Assembly: GCF_030690045.1 (NCBI RefSeq)
Contig: NZ_JAUYHK010000020.1
Coordinates: 1 to 64,000 of the forward strand
Origin: Thalassospira sp.
GTDB lineage: Bacteria; Pseudomonadota; Alphaproteobacteria; Rhodospirillales; Thalassospiraceae
DNA: 64,000 bases
Direction: 5' to 3'
Made by a program: the position numbers and the translations under genes. A model generated the notes under the pieces. It was not told the DNA's origin and did no database searches. It saw nothing but the letters and a program-made list of their open reading frames with translations. This document shows, in pieces, positions 1-9,606 of this stretch; within the stretch, counting starts at the first letter, position 1, and each line of letters begins with the position of its first letter.

Positions 1-378
1 GTGCATCGGTCCTGCCGGGTTGGCGATTCGGGGGCTGTCACAGCCGTTATCTGGCGGTTTTCCGGGGCGGAAGGGTGTGATGCAGCAACTTTAGCGGTTG
101 TTTTCAGGGATCATGATTGATTACTGAAAGCGAGTCGGCGAGGCCAGATTTTTTGATTTCATTAATCGGGTGTGATCATTGAAATGGCAAGGTGCCACAG
201 CCCGAAAGCGGGAGGCCATCTTGTCGCAGGTTCGGGTGGTGCGGCTGTCGGCGGTCCGGATTCCGGGTTGGCGGCACTGCGGTTTGGATGGGGGATCGGG
301 TTTTTGTTGAAAAATACCTGACCCTTCGTATGGTGGGGCCGCACCCTAACATGGCACATGGCGATCATCGGGGGACTT
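1..378. other. Intergenic leader, no convincing gene
   Basis: I see no supported gene here. Frame 1 is open from the window edge to a TGA at about 115-117, so the first bases could be the 3' end of a gene that begins outside the window, but the roughly 38 residues are not recognisable. Overlapping open frames further along are unsupported. A G-rich ribosome-binding stretch near 368-374 belongs to the gene starting at 379. Confidence 0.4.
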
Positions 379-1314
379 ATGACGGTACAGAAATTCCATT
401 TCATTTCCGGGCTGCCGCGGTCGGGATCGACCTTGCTGGCCGCGTTGTTGCGGCAAAATCCGCGGTTTCATGCCGCGATGTCCAGTGCGCTGGCCCCGCT
501 GATCAGTGCCAATCTGGATATCATGAGTTCGGGCCACGAGGTTTCGCTTTTGATGGCGCCCGAACAGCGCCCGGAAATTTTGCGCAGCGTTGCCGCGACC
601 TTTTGCCGCACCACCAGCGACCGCGAGGTTTTTTTCGATACCAACCGGTCCTGGTGCGCGAAAATGCCGTTGATTGCCGATCTGTTTCCCGGCGCAAAGG
701 TGATTGCCTGTGTGCGCGATGTGCCGTGGGTTCTGGACAGTCTGGAACGGCTGTTTCGCCGCGATCCTTATGAAAATACACGGCTTTTTGGCAATGATGG
801 CGAACGCGCCACGGTTTATAGCCGCATGGAAAGTCTGGCGCGGCACAACCGGCTTGTCGGTTATCCGTGGACGGCGCTTAAAGAAGCATTTTATGGCGAA
901 CAGGCGGCGGATTTGTTGCTGGTTGATTATGAATTGCTGGCCAAGGCACCGGAAAAAACCCTGCGGCTGGTGTATCAGTTCATCGACGAGCCGTGGCATG
1001 ACGGGCATGATTTTGAGAATGTCGAGTATGACGCCCCGAAATTTGACGAGGCACTGGGCATTGCCGGGTTGCATCGTGTCAGGCCCAGGGTTTCGTTCGA
1101 GGAACGCAAAACCATCCTGCCGCCCGACCTGTTTCACAAATTTGAAAATATGGATTTCTGGAAAGATACCAGCGGCAGCGCGGCCAGTGTGATTACCGCC
1201 AAAAGCACCGGAAAAAACAGTGGTAAAAATGCTGGCAAAAACGCGGGTAAAAACATTGGCATCAATCCGGGGGACTTGGCCAGCCGGTTGGCGGGGAACC
1301 GCCCGCAAGTCTGA
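379..1314 (+). CDS. Sulfotransferase family protein
   Basis: Likely PAPS-dependent sulfotransferase, transferring sulfate to a hydroxyl or amine acceptor. The N-terminus has the 5'-phosphosulfate-binding loop GLPRSGSTLL (about residues 11-20), typical of the family. About 311 residues, a normal length. I start at 379 (MTVQKF) because a GGGGG ribosome-binding stretch sits a few bases upstream; an ATG at 358 is the alternative. The C-terminus carries an odd low-complexity tail rich in GKN repeats (KNSGKNAGKNAGKNIG), probably a flexible basic extension. It lies 172 bp upstream of the large repeat protein and on the same strand, so it could modify a surface product, but its acceptor cannot be read from sequence. 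Confidence 0.8.
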   Translation: MTVQKFHFISGLPRSGSTLLAALLRQNPRFHAAMSSALAPLISANLDIMSSGHEVSLLMAPEQRPEILRSVAATFCRTTSDREVFFDTNRSWCAKMPLIADLFPGAKVIACVRDVPWVLDSLERLFRRDPYENTRLFGNDGERATVYSRMESLARHNRLVGYPWTALKEAFYGEQAADLLLVDYELLAKAPEKTLRLVYQFIDEPWHDGHDFENVEYDAPKFDEALGIAGLHRVRPRVSFEERKTILPPDLFHKFENMDFWKDTSGSAASVITAKSTGKNSGKNAGKNAGKNIGINPGDLASRLAGNRPQV

Positions 1315-1486
1315 CAAATTCTGACATATCTGATTTCCATCTTGCCAATCTGTGCGGCGTCATAAGAAGATATCTTTGGCGTTGATACAACTTGGGCTTG
1401 CTGCCCCGTTTGCGCCGATGCTATATCTTTGTATGAGTATTGATCGGGGTGCGTATAGAATCGCAACCATAAAGGCGGGGCGGATA

Positions 1487-4400
1487 ATGACAGTCGCAGG
1501 GAAAATCAAGGCCGGATTGGCGCATGACTCATTATCGGCGGTGATGCCGCTGGCGCTGGAGCCGCGTTTCATGTTTGATGCCGCCGGGGTGGCGACCGGG
1601 GCCGATGCGGCGCAAGACGCCCAGGCCGATGCCGAGGCGCAAAATGCCGCCGATCATACCGGCGACAGCGATGTCTATTCCGCCGACGATGCCGCCGCGG
1701 TTCCGGCGGCGGGGGAGCGCAAGGAGATTGTCGTTGTCGATACCTCGGTCGCCGGGTGGCAGGGGCTTGTGGACGGTCTGGCGCCCGGCACGGAAACCAT
1801 CCTGATTGACGGCACACAGGGCGGTATTGCGCAACTGGCAGAGGCCCTGAATGGCCGCAGCGACATTGACGCCATCCATGTCCTGTCGCATGGCGATACC
1901 GGCATGGTCCGGCTGGGCACCGATACCCTGACCGGCGATACCCTGGCCGCCTATGCCGATTCCCTGTCGATTATCGGGCAATCACTGAGCGAACAGGGCG
2001 ATATTCTGCTGTATGGCTGCCTTGTTGGCGAGGGCGGCGAGGGGCAGGGCTTTGTCGATGCGCTCGCGACCCTGACCGGGGCCGATATTGCGGCATCAGA
2101 CGACCTGACCGGGGCGGAAAACCTTGGCGGCGACTGGGACCTTGAAATCACCACCGGCGATATCGAGGCCACCGTGCCGTTTTCATCGGTGGCGATGAAT
2201 GATTTTTCCGGGGTGCTTTATGACGGGACAGTAGATTTTCAAACTGGCACCAGTGGTAGTGGTACGGAAGTAGTGTCTGTATCCGTTGGTGGTTACACGA
2301 TGAAGGTGAAAAATAACGGTTCTACAGCTAATGTTTATTCTCAGGCATCAGATTATGTGAATGGCAGTAACAATAATTTTATTGGGTCATATGGATCATT
2401 TCCAAGTGTTAGTTCGGCTGACGGTATCGAAATATATTTTGATGGCGGATCAACGTTCAATTTTACTTCAATAGTGATGGCCGTTGATGACGGTAGTGGT
2501 GGAAATTTTTCAAGAAATATCACAATAGAATCGGATAAGGGAGCAATATGGACAGGTTCTGTATCTTCTTTTTTTGCTGATGGTAATCAGGGTGGTGTTT
2601 CCTTGACTTCTGGAGATTTTACTAATCTCGCCAACAGTGTTGGAGTTGCATGGATCAAAATCACTCCGGCGGCAGGCGGGAGCATCAATGTATTCATGGA
2701 TGATGTCGGGATTGCCAACCTTGGCGGAGCATCAAACACCGCCCCGACCGCCTCCAACCTGACGCAGACCGTGACCTATACCGAAGACCCCGGCGGTTCC
2801 GTCGCCCTTGACGACATTGTGGTGACGGATGCCGATGACGGCGATACCATTACCGCGACCCTGACGCTCAGCAATGCCTTGGCAGGCAGCCTGACGACCG
2901 GGACATTCGGGTCGGCAACCTCGACCTATAATGCGGGTACTGGCGCGTGGACCGTGACCGGTTCGGTGGCGGATGTGAATGCGGCTCTTGCCGCCGTGGC
3001 CTTTACGCCGTCGGCGAACTGGGATCAGGATGTGACGATCACAACCCAAATCCGCGATGCCGCCAATGCGGGTCCGGCCAATGGCACCATCACGCTGGAT
3101 GTGACCCCGGTCAATGATGCGCCGACCGCGACCAATTTGACGCAGACGGTTCCCTTTACCGAAGATGGCGGCAGTGTTGCGCTTGGCGACATTGTGGTGA
3201 CGGATGTGGATACCAATGATACCATCACCGCGACCCTGACACTGAGCAATGCCTTGGCAGGCAGCCTGACGACCGGGACATTCGGGTCGGCAACCTCGAC
3301 CTATAATGCGGGTACTGGCGCGTGGACCGTGACCGGTTCGGTGGCGGATGTGAATGCGGCTCTTGCCGCCGTGGCCTTTACACCATCGGCGAACTGGGAT
3401 CAGGATGTGACAATTTCCACCCGAATTCGCGATGCGGCGGATACTGGCCCGGCGGATGGCACCATTACGCTGGATGTGACCCCGGTCAATGACGCGCCGG
3501 TGGCGACCGCAACGGGCACCACCACCGCCTTTACCGAAGGAACGCCGGTGGTCATCGACAGCGGCTTTACCCTGTCGGATGTGGATAGTGCGAATATGAC
3601 CAGCGCGACGATCTCGATCACCGGCAATTTCCAAGACGGTTCGGATGTTCTGGCCTTTACCGACACGGTTAGCATTACCGGCATTTATGATGCCGAAACC
3701 GGCGTTTTGACCCTGAGCGGTTCGGCATCAGTGTCCGATTATCAGGCGGCGATCCGGTCCATCACCTTTGACAATACGTCACAATCGCCGAATACCGCCA
3801 ACCGGACGATTTCTATCACGGTCAATGACGGGACGGACAATTCCAATACCGTGACGAAAACAGTGTCCGTTACCGGTGTTAATGATGCGCCGACAGTCAC
3901 CGGTGTTCCGACAGATATAACCGTGACCGAGGACACCGCCAGCGATTTTGATTTGTCCGCCGTCATCTTTGCCGATGTTGATAGCGATAACCTGGTCGTT
4001 ACGATTACGGCGTCGGCAGGCACGTTTGCCGCCTCCTCGTTGGGCGGGGTTAACGTCGGCGGATCGGGCAGCAGCACCCTGACGCTTAATGGGACGGCAG
4101 CCGATATCAATGCCTGGCTCGATACTGTCAGCAATATTCAATATACCGGGGCATCAAATGCGGCGGGTGAGAATGCCGCGACCTTTACGGTTCACGTCGA
4201 TGACGGCATGGTGAACCCACAGGTTGGCGGTGGCAATATCGACATTACCGGCGTCAATGATGCGCCGACGGTAACGGGTGTCCCGACCGATGTGACGGTG
4301 ACTGAGAACACGGCCAGCAATTTTGATTTGTCCGCCGTCACCTTTGAAGATGTCGATGGCGACAGTCTGACCGTTACGATTGCGGCCACTGCCGGGACAT

Positions 4401-7174
4401 TTGCCGCAACTTCGTCTGGCAGTGTTACGGTGGGCGGTTCGGGCGGCACGCTGACGCTTACCGGCACAGCGGCGAATATCAACACATGGCTCGATACCAC
4501 ATCCAATATTCAATATACCGGTGCATTAAACGCAGCGGGCGACAATGTCGCGACCTTTACGATCCATGCCGATGACGGCACCGTCAATCAGTCACTTGGC
4601 GGCGGTAATGTCGATATCGTCTCTGCGCCGGTGATCGGCAATCTGAATGGCGACAGCGTGACCTTTACCGAAGGCGGCGGGGCGGTTGCCCTTGATACCG
4701 GAAGCAATGCGACGGTTTCCGACAATGACAATCCCAATTTTAATGGCGGTAATCTGACCGTCAGCATCACCGCAGGCGGCAATGCTGCGCAGGATATTCT
4801 GACGCTTGGCAGCGGGGTCACGCTGGCCGGAACAACCGCCGGGTCGGATGTGACTGTCGATAGTGTCGTTATTGGTACATTGGGCAACAACATTGCGGCG
4901 GGCAATGATCTGGTGATCAATTTCAACAGCAATGCCACACAGGCGCGGGTTGCCACCCTGTTGCAGGCCCTGCAATATGACAACAGCAATGCCGATGACC
5001 CGACTGCCGGGGCGCGGACGATCCGTGTGACGATTACCGATGATTCCGGCGGGTTTACCTCCAGCCCCGCCGATGTCACGGTGACGGTTGTGGCGGTGAA
5101 TGATGCGCCGACCCTGAGCGCGACCGGCGGGACGCCGACCTTTACCGAAAACGGATCGGCGGTTGATCTGTTCTCGGGCGTGAGTGTGGGGACGGTCGAG
5201 GCTGGTCAGACGATTTCGGGCTTTAGCTTTACCGTCACCAATGCCGAAGCAAGTGACAGCATCACGCTGGACGGCACGGCGATCTCGCTTGTCAACGGAA
5301 CCGGGACCACCGCCACCAACGGCCTGACCTATAATGTATCGGTCACGGCGGGAACGGCCACCGTCACGATTACCGGCGGGGCGATGGACACGGCCACCAC
5401 GCAAACCGTGATTGACGGTATGACCTATTCCTCGGTCAGTGAAAACCCCGGCACCAACAACCGTGTGGTCACCCTGACCGGGATTACCGATAGCGGCGGT
5501 ACCGCCAATGGCGGGGTGGCGACAACGGCAGTCTCGATTGCCGCCACTGTCGCGGTGACGGCGGTCAATGACGCGCCGGTCAATACCGTACCGGGCGCTC
5601 AGTCCGCCTTAACGGGCGAGGCAAAGGCGATCACCGGCATTTCGGTTGCGGATGTCGATAGCGCGACCGTCACCACCACGGTTTCCGTGCCGAATGGTAA
5701 TGGCACCTTTACCGCCACCGGTGCCGCAACCATCACCGGTGGCGGCACCAATTCGATCCAGATTTCGGGCAGTGTTGCCGATGTCAAGACCACGCTGGAA
5801 AATCTGCGCTATACGCCTGATGCGACCGGTACGCAAACGATCACGGTCGAAACATCGGACGGAACCGATACGGATACCGACACCTTCACGGTTGATGTCA
5901 GTTCCCGCCCGGTGATTGGTGGCCTTTCGGGGGACAGTGTTGCCTATACCACCGGTGAGACCGTCAAACTTGATGTCGGGCAGAATGCCACGGTATCGGA
6001 TGCGGATTTTACGGCCGGTGATTTCCGCAACGTCGGGAACCTTACGGTCAGCATTACCGGCGGCGGGAACACCGCACAGGATATCCTGACGATTGATACC
6101 ACGGGCACCACTGTCACATTATCGGGCACGACCGCGACATCAACGGTCAGTGTCGGGGGCACGGTGATCGGCACACTGGCCAACGATATTGAGGCGGGCA
6201 ATACGCTGCGGATCAATTTCAATGCGGATGCAACCCCGGCAAATATTCAGGAAGTGGTGCGGGCCCTTGCCTATGAAAACAATTCAGGAAGCCCGGCGGC
6301 AGGCAATCGTACAATCAGTGTGACGCTTACGGATATTGATAACAACACCAGTGCCGCAAGCACGGTCACGGTACAGATTGCCGCCCCGGTGGTTGAAACG
6401 CCGCCACCGCCGGTTCCGACGCCGACGCCGGTGCCGGTGACGGTTGTTGTGCCGCCCTTGCAGATATCGCCGGGCAGCAGCAATCTGGGCGATAGCGGCA
6501 CCCCGGTCAGTAATTCGATGGCCGTTACAAGCGGTGGCACGGGCCTTGGCAACCAGATTGCCGGGGCGACCATCCAGACAACCGTGACCGGGCAGCTTGG
6601 CAATACCAGCCCGATCGGCAATTCCGGCACGCCGGTTTCGGCCGGTCTGACGACATCGCAAATCGGGGCATCGGTCAGTTCCTTTGGCAGCAGCCTTGGG
6701 GGTGGACTGGGTGGTGGAGGACTTGGCGGAGGACTGGGCGGTGGTCTGGGGTCTTCTGGCAGTGGTGGATTTGGCGGCAGTTTCGGCGGCGGCCTTGGCG
6801 GTGGTAGTCTTGGCGGCGGCTTTGGGGGGGATACGGCAGGTGGTGCCGGTATTGGCGGCACCGGTGCGCCGGGGGGCACACCATCTGTTGGCACTCCGGG
6901 CAGCAATTCGGGCGGTAATCCCGGTCTGGGCGATGGTGAATTGCCGCAAGGGCAACCGGCTCCGTCCGGGGGTGGGGATACCCCGGCAGGGGATGTGCCG
7001 CAGGATGCACCGGCCGGTGATCAGGCCGCGTTGCCGGTGGCAGGTGAAGACGGTTTTGTCGATCTGGCCTTTGCCGGGTTCGGGCAGCAACTGGAAATCG
7101 CCGGGAACAGTTTCGAGCGGCAGGTCGATGCGCTGAACAAGGCCTTGGAAACATATTATCCGCCTGCGGCATAG
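1487..7174 (+). CDS. Giant DUF4347-type repetitive surface protein with LEPR motif
   Basis: Large (about 1,895 residues) predicted exported adhesin-like protein. I start at 1487 because the family signature ALEPRFMFDAAG then falls at residues 23-34; a longer open frame from 1352 has no family support. A DUF4347-like domain (about residues 80-245, with HVLSHG and DILLYGCLVG) follows, then a compositionally distinct segment (about 246-411). A long series of cadherin/Ig-like repeats follows, with at least six VNDAP linkers. Next come a Pro/Val linker, a glycine-rich region (about 1,725-1,785) and a terminal segment ending YYPPAA. I see no GGxGxD RTX nonapeptides. The next four genes encode envelope-spanning export parts, suggesting this is their substrate. 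The exact function (adhesion, biofilm) is inferred. Confidence 0.82.
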   Translation: MTVAGKIKAGLAHDSLSAVMPLALEPRFMFDAAGVATGADAAQDAQADAEAQNAADHTGDSDVYSADDAAAVPAAGERKEIVVVDTSVAGWQGLVDGLAPGTETILIDGTQGGIAQLAEALNGRSDIDAIHVLSHGDTGMVRLGTDTLTGDTLAAYADSLSIIGQSLSEQGDILLYGCLVGEGGEGQGFVDALATLTGADIAASDDLTGAENLGGDWDLEITTGDIEATVPFSSVAMNDFSGVLYDGTVDFQTGTSGSGTEVVSVSVGGYTMKVKNNGSTANVYSQASDYVNGSNNNFIGSYGSFPSVSSADGIEIYFDGGSTFNFTSIVMAVDDGSGGNFSRNITIESDKGAIWTGSVSSFFADGNQGGVSLTSGDFTNLANSVGVAWIKITPAAGGSINVFMDDVGIANLGGASNTAPTASNLTQTVTYTEDPGGSVALDDIVVTDADDGDTITATLTLSNALAGSLTTGTFGSATSTYNAGTGAWTVTGSVADVNAALAAVAFTPSANWDQDVTITTQIRDAANAGPANGTITLDVTPVNDAPTATNLTQTVPFTEDGGSVALGDIVVTDVDTNDTITATLTLSNALAGSLTTGTFGSATSTYNAGTGAWTVTGSVADVNAALAAVAFTPSANWDQDVTISTRIRDAADTGPADGTITLDVTPVNDAPVATATGTTTAFTEGTPVVIDSGFTLSDVDSANMTSATISITGNFQDGSDVLAFTDTVSITGIYDAETGVLTLSGSASVSDYQAAIRSITFDNTSQSPNTANRTISITVNDGTDNSNTVTKTVSVTGVNDAPTVTGVPTDITVTEDTASDFDLSAVIFADVDSDNLVVTITASAGTFAASSLGGVNVGGSGSSTLTLNGTAADINAWLDTVSNIQYTGASNAAGENAATFTVHVDDGMVNPQVGGGNIDITGVNDAPTVTGVPTDVTVTENTASNFDLSAVTFEDVDGDSLTVTIAATAGTFAATSSGSVTVGGSGGTLTLTGTAANINTWLDTTSNIQYTGALNAAGDNVATFTIHADDGTVNQSLGGGNVDIVSAPVIGNLNGDSVTFTEGGGAVALDTGSNATVSDNDNPNFNGGNLTVSITAGGNAAQDILTLGSGVTLAGTTAGSDVTVDSVVIGTLGNNIAAGNDLVINFNSNATQARVATLLQALQYDNSNADDPTAGARTIRVTITDDSGGFTSSPADVTVTVVAVNDAPTLSATGGTPTFTENGSAVDLFSGVSVGTVEAGQTISGFSFTVTNAEASDSITLDGTAISLVNGTGTTATNGLTYNVSVTAGTATVTITGGAMDTATTQTVIDGMTYSSVSENPGTNNRVVTLTGITDSGGTANGGVATTAVSIAATVAVTAVNDAPVNTVPGAQSALTGEAKAITGISVADVDSATVTTTVSVPNGNGTFTATGAATITGGGTNSIQISGSVADVKTTLENLRYTPDATGTQTITVETSDGTDTDTDTFTVDVSSRPVIGGLSGDSVAYTTGETVKLDVGQNATVSDADFTAGDFRNVGNLTVSITGGGNTAQDILTIDTTGTTVTLSGTTATSTVSVGGTVIGTLANDIEAGNTLRINFNADATPANIQEVVRALAYENNSGSPAAGNRTISVTLTDIDNNTSAASTVTVQIAAPVVETPPPPVPTPTPVPVTVVVPPLQISPGSSNLGDSGTPVSNSMAVTSGGTGLGNQIAGATIQTTVTGQLGNTSPIGNSGTPVSAGLTTSQIGASVSSFGSSLGGGLGGGGLGGGLGGGLGSSGSGGFGGSFGGGLGGGSLGGGFGGDTAGGAGIGGTGAPGGTPSVGTPGSNSGGNPGLGDGELPQGQPAPSGGGDTPAGDVPQDAPAGDQAALPVAGEDGFVDLAFAGFGQQLEIAGNSFERQVDALNKALETYYPPAA
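2870..3381 (+). repeat. Tandem 375-bp module with 137-bp identical core
   Basis: Within the surface-protein gene, 2870-3006 and 3245-3381 are identical base for base over 137 bp, with an offset of exactly 375 bp (125 codons). The flanks of the two modules differ at scattered third positions. This shows recent duplication or gene conversion between adjacent repeat modules, a normal way for adhesin repeat number to vary. Confidence 0.9.
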
Positions 7175-7243
7175 AACAACAGACGGGCTATTTTGCGTGA
7201 CGAAAACAGGTGCCGACAGGCATTTTGGGGGAACAGGTTTAAT

Positions 7244-8800
7244 ATGACTAACGTGCAGAAAACAGGCGGGCGGTGGCGTGCGGTGACGGCGGCATTGGCG
7301 GGGGTGATGGTTTTGTCGGCCTGTGCCGTAACGCCGGAACGCCTGACGCAACAGGAAAATGATGACCGGGTCAGTCTTGATCTGGAACGGTTATTTGCCC
7401 ATCAGGAAGTGATCAACGGGCCGTTGTCGCTGGAAGAAGCGATTGCGCGGGCCCTGAAATACAATCTGGATCATCGTCTCAAACTGGCGGAAGAAGCCGT
7501 GTCGATGGGGCAGCTTGATGTTGCCAATGTCAATCTGTTGCCCAATGTGGTGGCACAGACGGGCTGGTCAACGCGCAACAATGCCGATACCACCTATAAC
7601 GAAGCCAAAACATCGACATCGACCAGTTCGGACCGCACGGTGCGCGACAGTGACCTGTCGGTCAGCTGGAATGTTCTGGATTTTGCCATCGGCTATATGC
7701 GGGCCAACCAGCAGGCCGATCTGGCCCTGATTGTGGCCGAACGCCGCCGTCAGGTGATCCACAATGTGGTTAATGATACCCGCAGCGCCTATTGGCGGGC
7801 GGCGGCGGCCGAACGGGCGCTGGTGCAATTTGAACCGGTTCTGGACCGGGTGCGCGAGGCATTGACGCGGGCCGAAACCCAGGTGTCGGAACGCATTGGT
7901 GCGCCGCTTGATGCCCTGTCCTATCAGGAAGATTTGCTGTTGACCCTGCGGGAACTGGAAACCCGCCGCCGTCAACTGGTTGAGGCGCGGACCGAACTGG
8001 CGGTTTTGATGAATATTCATCCCGACAGCGATTTTTCGGTTCAGGCGGCGGTCGATACGGACCGTCCGGTTCCTGAACTGGCGATGGATGGGGAAACGCT
8101 GGAACTGGAAGCCTTGCGCAACCGGTCGGAATTGCGGTCCGAGGCCTATCAGTTGCGCATCAATCAGCGCGATTCCAAAATTGCCATTCTGCAAATGGTG
8201 CCGGGCCTGAATTTTTCTGCCGGGATCAATCACACGACCGACAGCTACAAGGTCAATTCAAAATGGTATGACGGGTCGTTGAACCTGTCATGGAACCTGA
8301 TGCAGATCATGCGCGCCCCGGCCAATATGAAACTGGCCGACAGCCAGATTGAATTGTCCGAAGTCCGGCGTCTTGCCCTGTCGATGGCAGTGATCAGCCA
8401 GGTCAATATTGCCCGGCTGCGATTTGCCCATGCACAGTCCGATTATGAACTGACCGGGCAGATTGCCGATGTGCAGGATCAGATTTTTGACCGGGTTTCG
8501 GCCAGCAATGCCGCCAATACGGTGGGCGATGCCCAGGCGATCCGTGCCGAAGTCCGCGCCCTGTTGTCCAATCTGCAACGCGACATGGCCTATGCCGATC
8601 TTCAGGCGTCTTATGGCCGGTTGTTTGCCACCATCGGGGCCGATCCGTTGCCCGGCGATGTGGCCGATGACACGATTTCCAGCCTGTCGGCGGCAATCGG
8701 TGATGTGTTGGCCCGTTGGGATCACGGCGAATATGATGCGCCTGTTCTGGCGGATGCCAGCACCCCGGAACAGGTCGTATCGCAAAACGTAACCCCATAA
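7244..8800 (+). CDS. TolC-family outer-membrane factor, lipoprotein
   Basis: Outer-membrane channel of a tripartite export system. An ATG at 7244 follows a GGGGGAACAGG ribosome-binding site, and gives a hydrophobic signal with lipobox LSAC (Cys about residue 27). The open frame extends to a TTG at 7193, which would bury the signal. The body is rich in long helical, Gln/Ala/Leu/Arg segments in two halves, as in TolC proteins, and about 518 residues is normal. It lies 69 bp after the surface-protein gene and 23 bp before the first adaptor, so co-transcription is likely. The usual partner motor ATPase is not encoded nearby. Confidence 0.85.
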   Translation: MTNVQKTGGRWRAVTAALAGVMVLSACAVTPERLTQQENDDRVSLDLERLFAHQEVINGPLSLEEAIARALKYNLDHRLKLAEEAVSMGQLDVANVNLLPNVVAQTGWSTRNNADTTYNEAKTSTSTSSDRTVRDSDLSVSWNVLDFAIGYMRANQQADLALIVAERRRQVIHNVVNDTRSAYWRAAAAERALVQFEPVLDRVREALTRAETQVSERIGAPLDALSYQEDLLLTLRELETRRRQLVEARTELAVLMNIHPDSDFSVQAAVDTDRPVPELAMDGETLELEALRNRSELRSEAYQLRINQRDSKIAILQMVPGLNFSAGINHTTDSYKVNSKWYDGSLNLSWNLMQIMRAPANMKLADSQIELSEVRRLALSMAVISQVNIARLRFAHAQSDYELTGQIADVQDQIFDRVSASNAANTVGDAQAIRAEVRALLSNLQRDMAYADLQASYGRLFATIGADPLPGDVADDTISSLSAAIGDVLARWDHGEYDAPVLADASTPEQVVSQNVTP

Positions 8801-8823
8801 TCCGCATCGGAGCGACAAAACCC

Positions 8824-9606
8824 ATGCAGGGTTCCAAACGACAAAGCGGATGGCAATGCAGGGCCCTTGGCCTTGCATTGCTGTTATGGGGGGCGGGGTC
8901 ATATCCCGCCTTGTCCCAGCAGAATATGGACGGGGGCAATCTTGAAGCCCGCGTTCTGGTGACCACCCGCGACCATGCCATTCTGTCGAGCGAAGTATCG
9001 GCGCGTATTGCCGAAATGCCAAAACGCCCCGGCCAGAAATTTGCCAAAGGCGACATATTGGCGGTGTTTGACTGTGGTGCCTATCGGGCGCAGCGGGCCT
9101 CGGTCGCCGCCGATGTCCGGCAGGCCGAAGCCCAGTATGAGGCGCAAAAACGTCTGGCGGAATTGCGCACGGTGGGCGAACTGGATGTGACAATCGCCCA
9201 TGCGGTATTTGAAAAGACCCGGGCCGAATTGCAGCTTCAGGATTTTCACCTCAGCCGCTGCAAGATTGCCGCCCCCTATGACGGGGCGGTTGTGGAATGG
9301 GTGGGGCAACCGCATCAAACCGCCAATCCGGGGGATCAGCTGATTGAGATTGTCGGGTTTGGCGGGCTGGAACTGGAACTGATTGTGCCATCGCCGTCTT
9401 TGGCGTGGCTTGCCCCCGGTCATGCGGTGCAGGCGCGGATTGATGAAACCGGATCGGAAATTGCCGCCCGGATTGACCGGATCGGGGCGCGGATTGATCC
9501 GGTCAGCCAGTCGGTCAGGGTGTATGCCGTGATTCTTGACGGGCAGGAAAAACTTTTGCCCGGCATGAGCGGCACCGCCCTGATCCAGAACGCATCGAAA
9601 ATGTGA
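8824..9606 (+). CDS. HlyD-type periplasmic adaptor, short
   Basis: Membrane-fusion (adaptor) protein, about 260 residues. It has an N-terminal signal/anchor (hydrophobic ALGLALLLWGAGS), a barrel-sandwich/lipoyl-like start (VLVTTRDHAILSSEVSARI), a short helical hairpin, and a second lipoyl half containing APYDGAVVEW. A beta-barrel segment with PGDQLIEIV follows. It is shorter than typical HlyD (about 480) because the coiled-coil hairpin is brief. Its stop overlaps the start of the next adaptor gene. It probably bridges the inner-membrane component to the outer-membrane channel encoded at 7244. Confidence 0.78.
   Translation: MQGSKRQSGWQCRALGLALLLWGAGSYPALSQQNMDGGNLEARVLVTTRDHAILSSEVSARIAEMPKRPGQKFAKGDILAVFDCGAYRAQRASVAADVRQAEAQYEAQKRLAELRTVGELDVTIAHAVFEKTRAELQLQDFHLSRCKIAAPYDGAVVEWVGQPHQTANPGDQLIEIVGFGGLELELIVPSPSLAWLAPGHAVQARIDETGSEIAARIDRIGARIDPVSQSVRVYAVILDGQEKLLPGMSGTALIQNASKM

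Noticed and set aside
2732..4513. Several long minus-strand frames under the repeat protein
   Set aside because: They mirror the repetitive codon pattern of the plus-strand gene and repeat in step with its modules; not real genes.
2746..6390. Regular repeats considered as a CRISPR array or tandem DNA satellite
   Set aside because: The period matches protein domains, the frame is maintained and repeats diverge at third positions. This is coding repeat evolution.
6271..6906. Long proline-rich minus-strand open frame
   Set aside because: It is the shadow of the glycine-rich region of the surface protein (GGN codons read as CCN), with no ribosome-binding site or family similarity.
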